DNA of 36,142 bases from Paragemmobacter straminiformis (GTDB taxonomy: Bacteria; Pseudomonadota; Alphaproteobacteria; Rhodobacterales; Rhodobacteraceae). The position numbers and the translations under genes were made by a program. Below are positions 15,697 to 22,919 of this stretch, one piece after another. Each line of letters opens with the position of its first letter. Within the stretch, counting starts at the first letter, position 1. The stretch spans positions 1 to 36,142 of the forward strand of contig NZ_JACLQD010000010.1 of NCBI RefSeq assembly GCF_014243445.1, given 5' to 3'. The notes beneath the pieces were generated by a model. The model was not told where the DNA came from and did no database searches. It saw nothing but the letters and a program-made list of their open reading frames with translations.

Positions 15697-15719
15697 GGGT
15701 GCGCCACCACGGCGCACCC
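15697..15719 (+). terminator. Hairpin downstream of the 56-aa protein gene
   Basis: GGGTGCGCC (15697-15705) pairs perfectly with GGCGCACCC (15711-15719) across ACCAC. It has no T run, so it is a probable 3'-end structure rather than a strong terminator. Confidence 0.5.
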
Positions 15720-15796
15720 GCCGCACAGCCCAACGGCACGCCCCCTGCCCCCCGCGCGGGCGCTGCACGCTTTGCCTGCCGCCGACCGGCGCGCGC

Positions 15797-15818
15797 GATT
15801 TTTCGCAGAAAAATCGCA
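15797..15818. repeat. Second exact copy of the 22-nt TTTTTC/GAAAAA palindrome
   Basis: GATTTTTCGCAGAAAAATC followed by GCA at 15797-15818 is identical to 14035-14056. The 8-bp arms surround a GCA loop, extended here by GC/GC to 10 bp. It ends six bases beyond the glmM stop (minus strand), a 3'-end position, unlike the first copy in a divergent promoter region. Confidence 0.75.
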
Positions 15819-15823
15819 GCCCC

Positions 15824-17167
15824 TCAGACCGCCGCTTCCACCGCCGCGACGATCCCGTCAACGACCTGCGCCAGAAGCCCCGCATCCTCGCATTCGGCCA
15901 TGACCCGCACCAGCGGTTCCGTCCCCGATTTGCGGATCAGCAGCCGCCCCTTGCCCGACAGCAGCCCCTCGGCCTCGGCGATCACCGCCTTGACGGACGC
16001 GGCCTCCAGCGGGGCCGCCCCCGCGCCGTAGCGCACGTTCTTCAGCAACTGCGGCACGGTGTCGAACTGCCGCGTCAGCGCCGAGGCCCTGGCCCCCGTC
16101 CGCGCCATCTCGGCCAGAAACTGCAGGCCCGCGATCAGCCCGTCGCCCGTGGTGGCGTAATCGGTCATCACGATATGCCCCGACTGTTCGCCGCCAAGGT
16201 TGAACCCGCCCGCCCGCATCCGCTCGACCACATAGCGGTCGCCCACCGCCGTCCGCTCCAGCCGCAGCCCCCGCGCCTCGAGGTGCCGCTCCAGCCCCAG
16301 ATTGGACATGACCGTCGCCACCAGCGCCCCGCCGCGCAGACGCCCGTCCTCGGCCCAGCGGGTCGCCATCAGCGCCATGATCTGGTCGCCGTCGGCCACC
16401 ATCCCCCGCTCGTCCAGAATCATCACCCGGTCCGCATCGCCATCGAGGCAGATGCCCACATCCGCCCCATGCGCCACCACGGCCTCGGCCGCCGTCTGGG
16501 TATGGGTCGACCCGCAGCGGTCGTTGATGTTGGTGCCGTTGGGAGAAACGCCCACAGGCACCACCTCGGCCCCCAGTTCCCAAAGCACATCGGGCGCCGC
16601 CTTATAGGCCGCGCCATTGGCGCAATCGATCACCACCTTCAGCCCGTCAAGCCGCAGGCCCGCCGGAAAGGTGGTCTTGACGAATTCCTGATAGCGCCCG
16701 CGCCCGTCCTCGATCCGCTTGGCGCGGCCGATGTTCTCGGGCGCGGCGGGCGTCACCTCTCCGGCAAGGATCGCCTCGATCTCGGCCTCGGCCTCGTCCG
16801 ACAGCTTGAACCCGTCAGGACCGAAGAACTTGATGCCATTGTCCTGATGCGGGTTGTGGCTGGCCGAGATCATCACCCCCAGATCGGCCCGCATCGACCG
16901 TGTCAGGAACCCGACGGCAGGTGTGGGAACCGGCCCCAGCAGCAGCACGTTCATGCCCGTGCTGGTCAGCCCGGCGGTCAGCGCGTTTTCCAGCATATAG
17001 CCCGACAGCCGCGTGTCCTTGCCGATCACCACCCGATGCGCCAGCGACCCGTCGCGCCGGAAGTAGCGCCCCGCCGCCGCACCGAGGGCCAGCGCCATCT
17101 GCGCCGTCATCGGATAGGTGTTGGCGCGTCCCCGCACCCCGTCGGTTCCAAACAGCTTACGGCTCAT
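15824..17167 (-). CDS. glmM: Phosphoglucosamine mutase
   Basis: This 447-aa enzyme interconverts glucosamine-6-phosphate and glucosamine-1-phosphate for peptidoglycan and lipopolysaccharide precursors. It starts [16 protein letters not shown], has the phosphoserine loop [16 protein letters not shown] (active Ser at about 103), the Mg-binding loop CLDGDADR, and the C-terminal phosphate-binding loop [13 protein letters not shown]. Length is exactly family-typical. Its ATG 17167 lies inside the end of folP (11-base overlap), so the two are translationally linked. A folP-glmM order is common in bacteria. Confidence 0.98.
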   Translation of the reverse strand: MSRKLFGTDGVRGRANTYPMTAQMALALGAAAGRYFRRDGSLAHRVVIGKDTRLSGYMLENALTAGLTSTGMNVLLLGPVPTPAVGFLTRSMRADLGVMISASHNPHQDNGIKFFGPDGFKLSDEAEAEIEAILAGEVTPAAPENIGRAKRIEDGRGRYQEFVKTTFPAGLRLDGLKVVIDCANGAAYKAAPDVLWELGAEVVPVGVSPNGTNINDRCGSTHTQTAAEAVVAHGADVGICLDGDADRVMILDERGMVADGDQIMALMATRWAEDGRLRGGALVATVMSNLGLERHLEARGLRLERTAVGDRYVVERMRAGGFNLGGEQSGHIVMTDYATTGDGLIAGLQFLAEMARTGARASALTRQFDTVPQLLKNVRYGAGAAPLEAASVKAVIAEAEGLLSGKGRLLIRKSGTEPLVRVMAECEDAGLLAQVVDGIVAAVEAAV

Positions 17168-18164
17168 CCTGCCCCCCGTTTACCGCCATCCACAGACGCA
17201 GCGCCTGCCGCGTCTCGGCCACATCATGCACGCGCAACATCTGCGCACCCTGCGCCACACCGGCCAGCGCCACCGCCACCGATCCGGGCATCCGCCTGTC
17301 GGCCACCGGCTCTTGCCCGATGGTCCCGATGAACCGTTTGCGCGACACGCCCAGCAGGATCGGCACGCCCAGATCATGATAGACCGAAAGCCGCGCCAAA
17401 ACCGCAAGGTTATGCGCCGCCGTCTTGCCGAAACCGATCCCGGGATCGACCATGATCCGCGCGCGGTCTATGCCTGCCGCTTCAGCCTGCGCGATCCGCG
17501 CGGCCAGAAAGTCGTACACGTCCAGCAGGACGTCATCATAGACAGGGTTGTCCTGCATCGTGGCGGGCGTCTTGATCGAATGCATCAAGATGACGGGCGC
17601 GCGCGCCGCAGCCACCACCCCCGCCATGCCCGCATCGAAACCCAGCGCCGCCACATCGTTGACGATCCCCGCCCCCGCCCCGAGCGCGGCCTTGGCCACC
17701 GCCGCCTTGCGCGTGTCGACCGAAAGCGCAACGCCCAACGCGCGCAGCGCCGCGATCACGGGTGCCGTGCGCGCGATCTCTTCGGCCTCCGGCACCTCGG
17801 CGGCACCGGGGCGGGTGCTTTCCCCGCCGATGTCCAGCACCTCGGCTCCCGCGGCCATCTCGCGCGCCTGCGCCAAAGCCGCCGCGCGGTCGACATAGCG
17901 CCCGCCGTCCGAAAAGCTGTCCGGCGTGACGTTGAGGATCCCCATGATCGTCGGCCGGTCCATCGCCACGCCGGCAAAGTCCGGGCGCGCGCCGCTCAGC
18001 CGGTCGCGCACCTCGGGCGGCACATCGGCCACGGGCAGCACCCGCGCCGGCCCGTCGCGGCGCAGCACCTCGACATGGCTGAACCACAGCCAGCCGCCCG
18101 CCAGCGGCAAGGCCCCCTCGGGGCGATCCGCCGCCCTCAGCGCAATGGGTCGAAAATACTCCAT
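17157..18164 (-). CDS. folP: Dihydropteroate synthase
   Basis: This 335-aa enzyme condenses p-aminobenzoate with dihydropterin pyrophosphate to dihydropteroate in folate synthesis, and is the sulfonamide target. The TIM-barrel motifs are visible: [51 protein letters not shown] and [10 protein letters not shown]. The protein has about 70 extra residues before the first motif compared with E. coli (282 aa), beginning [20 protein letters not shown]. It overlaps glmM by 11 bases and follows folB by 45 bases on the same strand, forming a folB-folP-glmM operon. Confidence 0.97.
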   Translation of the reverse strand: MEYFRPIALRAADRPEGALPLAGGWLWFSHVEVLRRDGPARVLPVADVPPEVRDRLSGARPDFAGVAMDRPTIMGILNVTPDSFSDGGRYVDRAAALAQAREMAAGAEVLDIGGESTRPGAAEVPEAEEIARTAPVIAALRALGVALSVDTRKAAVAKAALGAGAGIVNDVAALGFDAGMAGVVAAARAPVILMHSIKTPATMQDNPVYDDVLLDVYDFLAARIAQAEAAGIDRARIMVDPGIGFGKTAAHNLAVLARLSVYHDLGVPILLGVSRKRFIGTIGQEPVADRRMPGSVAVALAGVAQGAQMLRVHDVAETRQALRLWMAVNGGQDEP

Positions 18165-18209
18165 GCCCGCTGACTAGGCCGCCTCGCCCCGCCGCGCAAG
18201 CCTGTGGCC

Positions 18210-19118
18210 TCAGGCCCGCTCGACCGGCACGCGGCTTCCCGCCGGAAGTGCAACATCGCCGTGAACGACCAGACCGGCCGCCGCCATCATCTCGGCCAGC
18301 CACAGGGCCAGCGCCACAGGCTCGCGGCCCTGCGGCCCGTCGACGGCATCCAGCACCAGTTTCGACGGGGCCCAGACGATCATCTGCCCCCGCTTCACCG
18401 CCCAGTCGATCTCGGTCCGCGTCGCCACGACCACGCAGCGCGGGTCTTTCGCCGCCAGCCGCCATGCATTCTGCTCGATGGCCAGCAGGTCGACCCGCCG
18501 CTGCGTCGGCTTGTGCCCCGTCTCGGGCCGCGCCAGATCGGGCAGGCCCACGGTCAGGATCACCGGTACGCCCCGCGCCTGCAACCCGTCCAGCCGCGCC
18601 GCCAGCCCCGCATCGTCTATCGCCCTGTTGTCAAGGAACACGACCAGCGGATGCACCGCCTCCTCGACGCCATCCTGCCCCACGGCCTTGAGCGGCGCTT
18701 CCGCACGGCTCCGCACGATCTCGACACCCAGTTTCCCCGGCCCGCGATCCAGCTTTTCCACCCGCACAAAGACGCGCATCGCCTGCGGTTCCGCCAGAAT
18801 CCGCTCGGCGATCCGGCTTGCCAGCGTTTCCAGCAGGTTCAACCGCTCGGCCGAAAGCTCGGCCGCAATCGCCTCGGTGATCCGGTCATAGCTCAGGATC
18901 TTGTCGACATCGTCGTCCAGCGGCTGCGGTTGCGGGCGCACTTCGACCACCACGTTGAACTGCACGCGCTGCCGCGTTCCGCGCTCCTGCTGAAAGGCGC
19001 CGATCTCGACCTCGACGATATGGTCGCGCAGCGAGATGCGGTCGCGCGGGTCGGCGCTGGCCGAAGCCGCCGCCCGCTCCTCGGGGTGCGCGAATGCGAG
19101 ACGGATGTCTGTGGTCAT
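18210..19118 (-). CDS. folB: Dihydroneopterin aldolase with about 150-aa C-terminal extension
   Basis: The 302-aa protein has a FolB domain in about residues 27-140 (DRISLRDHIVEVEIGAFQQE, then NLLETLASRIAERILAEP and VRVEKLDRGPG), which converts dihydroneopterin to hydroxymethyl-dihydropterin. Typical FolB is only about 120 aa. Residues about 155-302 form an additional alpha/beta-looking region (HPLVVFLDNRAIDDAGLAARL, ARGVPVILTVGLPDLARP, WAVKRGQMIVWAPSKLVLDA) that I cannot assign. ATG 19118 (MTTDIRLAFAHPEE) has a GGGAGAG Shine-Dalgarno; the frame remains open upstream but would run through the intergenic hairpin. It lies just upstream of folP. Confidence 0.88.
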   Translation of the reverse strand: MTTDIRLAFAHPEERAAASASADPRDRISLRDHIVEVEIGAFQQERGTRQRVQFNVVVEVRPQPQPLDDDVDKILSYDRITEAIAAELSAERLNLLETLASRIAERILAEPQAMRVFVRVEKLDRGPGKLGVEIVRSRAEAPLKAVGQDGVEEAVHPLVVFLDNRAIDDAGLAARLDGLQARGVPVILTVGLPDLARPETGHKPTQRRVDLLAIEQNAWRLAAKDPRCVVVATRTEIDWAVKRGQMIVWAPSKLVLDAVDGPQGREPVALALWLAEMMAAAGLVVHGDVALPAGSRVPVERA

Positions 19119-19145
19119 GGTCTCGCTCTCTCTCCCGACGGAATT

Positions 19146-19170
19146 CGGGGACAGGTTACCCCCGTCCCCG
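19146..19170. terminator. Hairpin between the SleB-type hydrolase gene and folB
   Basis: CGGGGAC (19146-19152) pairs with GTCCCCG (19164-19170) across an 11-nt loop. It lies about 53 bases downstream of the hydrolase stop and 28 bases upstream of the folB start on the minus strand. It has no T run, so its role is uncertain. Confidence 0.35.
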
Positions 19171-19222
19171 CGTCCTGCCATGCCAAAAGGCGTCACTCGG
19201 TGCAAGGGCGCCGACCGATCCC

Positions 19223-19903
19223 TCAGGGTTGCCGATAAAAGAGATGCGCCCCGATCGAGGCGGTCTGGTCGAAGCGGTTCGACCAGTCGGGGTTCACGCC
19301 CCGCGTATGGAAATGCGTGGCCCCCAGCGTCAGCGTGCGCGGCGCGCCATCCATCATCACGCGGGCGATCCGGCCCGCACGGTCCACCGCTTCGGCATCG
19401 GTCATCGCATCGGCGCGACCGTCGCAGACATAGGAAAACTGGCACCCGCCATTGCCGCGCTGCCCGACCACCGCACAGACCGACGCCGGATAGGCGCCGC
19501 TGTCCACACGGTTCAGGATCACTTCGGCCACGGCGAACTGGCCCTTGAGCGTCTCGCCCCGCGCCTCGAAATAGATCGCCTTGCGCAGGCATTCCCATTC
19601 CGCATCGCCCGCAGGCGCCGCCTGCGCCGCAAGCCAGGCATCGCTGTATTCGATCAGCACCGGACCGGCCTTCTTGCCGGGGGTGACTTTGGTCTGCACC
19701 TTCGGCCCCACGGCCAGTTCCGTCAGTTTCTGCGCGGGCAGCGCGTCAAGCGCCTGCCGCTCGGCCCCCAGAAGCAGGGTCATCTGTGCCCCGATCGCCT
19801 GGGTCGGATCATTCGAATGGCTCACCGTCACATCGGCGAAGGCCGCTCCATTCAGGATGACGGCAGCAATCGCCCCCAACACCCAGCCTGTATGCAAGCG
19901 CAT
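19223..19903 (-). CDS. Secreted cell-wall hydrolase, SleB (Hydrolase_2) family
   Basis: This 226-aa exported protein has a signal peptide (MRLHTGWVLGAIAAVILNGA, cleavage near AFA). The C-terminal Hydrolase_2 domain covers about residues 115-226: CLRKAIYFEARGE with the likely catalytic Glu, AVAEVILNRVDSGAYP, CQFSYVCDG, and ATHFHTRGVNPDWS. Members cleave peptidoglycan glycan strands as lytic transglycosylases. In a non-sporulating alphaproteobacterium the role would be envelope remodelling. The region between signal and domain (about 25-110) is unassigned. ATG 19903 is chosen for the signal peptide. A possible CtrA half-site (TTAACCAT) lies 180 bases upstream. Confidence 0.88.
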   Translation of the reverse strand: MRLHTGWVLGAIAAVILNGAAFADVTVSHSNDPTQAIGAQMTLLLGAERQALDALPAQKLTELAVGPKVQTKVTPGKKAGPVLIEYSDAWLAAQAAPAGDAEWECLRKAIYFEARGETLKGQFAVAEVILNRVDSGAYPASVCAVVGQRGNGGCQFSYVCDGRADAMTDAEAVDRAGRIARVMMDGAPRTLTLGATHFHTRGVNPDWSNRFDQTASIGAHLFYRQP

Positions 19904-20115
19904 GTATCGTGTTTCCCGGTTTGTTACGCCTCGTCTCCGCCCGATACCAACGAAAGTATGGGGCAAAAGACGAGGTGTCGGGGTAGTCGACAGCCCGCGC
20001 CCCTGTCCACCTATGTGGCAGAATTGCAACGAAAATGCGGCTCACTTCGGCGGAAACTCGCCGAAACATCTTGAAACACTGTGTTAACCATGCCCCGCAA
20101 CCGCATGATATTGTG

Positions 20116-22665
20116 TCATCTTTTCCCCGAAGCCGCACGGTCCTGCAAAGCCAGATGCGCCGCCGCCAATCGCGCCAAAGGCACCCTGTAGGGGGAACAG
20201 CTCACATAATCGAACCCCGCCTTGCGGCAGAAATCGATTGATTCGGGGTTGCCGCCATGCTCGCCGCAGATCGACAGGACCAGATCGCCCCGCGCCTTGC
20301 GGCCGCGCTCGGCCCCGATGTGCAGCAACTCGCCCACCCCGTCCACATCCAGCACATGGAACGGGTCCTCGGGGAAAACACCCTGCTGCACATAGGTGTT
20401 CATGAACCGCCCGGCATCGTCGCGGCTCAGCCCGTAGGTCATCTGCGTCAGGTCGTTCGTGCCAAAGGACAGAAAGGCCGCATGCTGCGCGATCTCGCCC
20501 GCGCGCAGGGCGGCGCGCGGCGTTTCCACCATCACCCCCAGCTTGTAGGCGAAATCGACCCCGCTCTTGGTGCGCACCTTGGCCGCGACGGCATCGACCC
20601 GCGCCTTGACCAGTTCCACCTCGCGCCGGGCAGAAACCAGCGGGATCATGATCTCGGGCACCACCGAAGTCCCGTTGCGCGCGATTTCGACCGTCGCCTC
20701 GAAAATCGCCTGCGCCTGCATGTCATAGATTTCCGGCAAGACAACGCCCAGCCGCACCCCGCGCATCCCCAGCATCGGGTTGAACTCCGACAAGGCCTCT
20801 GCCCGCCGCACCACCTCGGACAGCGGGCGGTCCAGCGCCTCGGCCAATTCGCGCAACCCCTCGCGGCTGTGCGGCAGGAATTCGTGCAGCGGCGGGTCGA
20901 ACAGGCGGATGCAGACGGGCAGGCCCTGCATGATGTCGAAAAGCTGCACGAAATCCTCGCGCTGCATCGGCAGCAGCCGCGCAAGGGCCGCCGCGCGGTC
21001 CTTTGACGTATCGGCAAAGATCATCTCGCGCATCACCACCAGACGGTCGTCCTCGAAGAACATATGCTCGGTCCGGCACAGCCCGATCCCCTGCGCCTCG
21101 AACTGCCGGGCGGTCGCGGCATCGGTCGGCGTGTCGGCATTGGCACGGATGCCGATATCGCGCACCGCATCGGCCCAGCCCAGCAAGGTGCGGAAACTGC
21201 CGTCCAGCGCGGGGGCCAGCATTTCCGTCGCCCCGATCAGCACCTCGCCCGTGGTGCCGTCGACCGTGATGACATCGCCCTCGCGGAACACCCGCCCGTC
21301 CGGCGCGGTCAGCGTCTTTTCCTTCGCATCGAGCTTCAGCTCAGACGCGCCCACGATGCAGGGCAGACCAAGGCCGCGCCCGATCACCGCCGCATGGCTG
21401 GTCATCCCGCCGCGCTCGGTCAACACACCCACCGCCGAATGCATGCCCCGAATGTCCTCGGGCGCGGTCTCGCGCCGCACAAGGATGCAGGGCTCGCCCC
21501 GCGCGGCACTCGCCTGCGCGGCGGCCGAGGAAAACACCACCCGCCCCGTCGCGGCCCCCGGACTGGCGGCGATGCCCTTGACGAAGACATCGCGCGGCCC
21601 GCGCGGGTCCACCTGCGGGTGCAGCATCTCGGTCAGCGAGCGCGGCTCGACCCGCAGCACGGCCTCGTCCTGCGTGATGATCCCGTCCTCGGCCAGCGCC
21701 ACGGCGATCTTCAACCCCGCCCGCGCCGAACGCGCCACCTTGACCGCGTCCAGCACCGAAAGCCGCCCGTCCTCGATGGTGAACTCGATCTGCATCTCCT
21801 CGCGCAGCTTGACGCGGCACACCGCGCCATGCCGCACCAGATCGGCAAAGATCCCGGGCGCGATATCCTCGAGCGACGGCCCCCGCGGGTCACGCGTCAG
21901 GTAGATGGCTTCCGTTTTCTTCAGCGCATCCCGCCCCTGGCTCTGCCCCAGATAGCGCCCCGTCACCTGCGGCTGTCCGGTCAGCGGATCGACGAATTGC
22001 ACCACCCCCGACCCCGACACACCTTTGCCGATGCCCTGCGCCATCTCCTGCACGACCAGCCCCAGCCCCGCCTCGGGTCCGGCGCCCTTGGCCTGCCGCA
22101 ACAGCCGCGCCGTGGTCCCCTCCCAGGCCCGCGCCATCGAGCGCAGCACTTCCGAAAGCTGCCGCCCCGCCTCTTGCGGAAAGGGTTCGTCCATCTCCAG
22201 CTCATAGACCCGCAGCGCATCCTTCAACGCCTCGGCGCTGGGGGCCGCGTCGAACATATCGGGATCAAGCCGCGCCACATGGGTCGCATAGGATTGCACG
22301 AAGCGCAGATAAAGCGCATCCGCCGCCGCCTGCCCGTGGGTCTCGACCAGCCGCGCATGGCCCGCCGCGTTCATCCCCACATTGAGAATCGTCGAAGGCC
22401 CGCCCCAATCGGGGTTCTCGGGGCTGGGACGCACCGAAATCAGCGCCCCCTCTCCGAAATGCGCCAGAATCGCCGCCGCATCCACCTGATGGCCCGCCGC
22501 AATCGCCCGCACCGTCTGGGCGGGCAGCGCCACCGTTTCCGGCACCGGAAGATCAAGCCGCACCAGACGTTGCAGGCATTTCGCCCGCCAGCCATGCGCG
22601 ACCGTCATGATCTTCGCGCTCGGCGTGATCTCGGCAAACTCGGCGATCTTATCCATTTTCTGCAC
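20116..22665 (-). CDS. ppdK: Pyruvate phosphate dikinase-like protein with divergent ATP-binding domain
   Basis: This 849-aa protein resembles PPDK, which interconverts pyruvate and phosphoenolpyruvate. The central swivelling domain keeps the phospho-His motif (ERGGMTSHAAVIGRGLGLPC). The PEP-binding barrel is intact (GIGLCRTEHMFF, EFNPMLGMRGVRLG, SFGTNDLTQMTYG, CGEHGGNPESIDFC, YVSCSPYRVPLAR). The N-terminal ATP-grasp part is diverged: the usual GGKGANLAEM is replaced by the sequence around AHGWRAKCLQRLVRLDLPVP, while SVRPSPENPDWGGPSTILN keeps only part of the SVRSGA...TILNLG pattern. GTG 22665 is preferred over ATG 22656 because AAAGG lies seven bases upstream. It follows glyS on the same strand, an arrangement frequent in alphaproteobacteria. 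Activity as a true PPDK is uncertain. Confidence 0.85.
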   Translation of the reverse strand: MQKMDKIAEFAEITPSAKIMTVAHGWRAKCLQRLVRLDLPVPETVALPAQTVRAIAAGHQVDAAAILAHFGEGALISVRPSPENPDWGGPSTILNVGMNAAGHARLVETHGQAAADALYLRFVQSYATHVARLDPDMFDAAPSAEALKDALRVYELEMDEPFPQEAGRQLSEVLRSMARAWEGTTARLLRQAKGAGPEAGLGLVVQEMAQGIGKGVSGSGVVQFVDPLTGQPQVTGRYLGQSQGRDALKKTEAIYLTRDPRGPSLEDIAPGIFADLVRHGAVCRVKLREEMQIEFTIEDGRLSVLDAVKVARSARAGLKIAVALAEDGIITQDEAVLRVEPRSLTEMLHPQVDPRGPRDVFVKGIAASPGAATGRVVFSSAAAQASAARGEPCILVRRETAPEDIRGMHSAVGVLTERGGMTSHAAVIGRGLGLPCIVGASELKLDAKEKTLTAPDGRVFREGDVITVDGTTGEVLIGATEMLAPALDGSFRTLLGWADAVRDIGIRANADTPTDAATARQFEAQGIGLCRTEHMFFEDDRLVVMREMIFADTSKDRAAALARLLPMQREDFVQLFDIMQGLPVCIRLFDPPLHEFLPHSREGLRELAEALDRPLSEVVRRAEALSEFNPMLGMRGVRLGVVLPEIYDMQAQAIFEATVEIARNGTSVVPEIMIPLVSARREVELVKARVDAVAAKVRTKSGVDFAYKLGVMVETPRAALRAGEIAQHAAFLSFGTNDLTQMTYGLSRDDAGRFMNTYVQQGVFPEDPFHVLDVDGVGELLHIGAERGRKARGDLVLSICGEHGGNPESIDFCRKAGFDYVSCSPYRVPLARLAAAHLALQDRAASGKR

Positions 22666-22747
22666 TGCGGCGCCTTTCCTGAGCAAATGCAGAATACGCC
22701 CAAAACCCTGTCACGCAAGCCTGACATGTTCCGCAAGCTGACAGGAA

Positions 22748-22865
22748 GGGGGGCCTTCAGCCCCCCTCGGGCCGCGTGCCGCGCCCCTCACCCCCCGAGG
22801 ATATTTGGACGAGTATGAAAGCCAAAAGCCCGCGCGACCTTCATACTCGCGCAAATATCCTCGGG
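22748..22865 (+). repeat. Composite intergenic repeat, copy A (hairpin plus long inverted repeat)
   Basis: GGGGGGC-5 nt-GCCCCCC (22748-22766) is followed 27 bases later by a long inverted repeat. The left arm CCCGAGGATATTTG-2 nt-CGAGTATGAA (22794-22819) pairs with TTCATACTCG-2 nt-CAAATATCCTCGGG (22840-22865) at 24 of 26 positions, with a 20-nt loop. It lies between glyS and the ppdK start, oriented against their transcription. It is the most complete of three related copies. Confidence 0.85.
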
Positions 22866-22919
22866 TGAGGTCCGGAGAGGGCCCGAGGGTCCTCTCCGGG
22901 GGCGATGCAGGGCGCAGCC

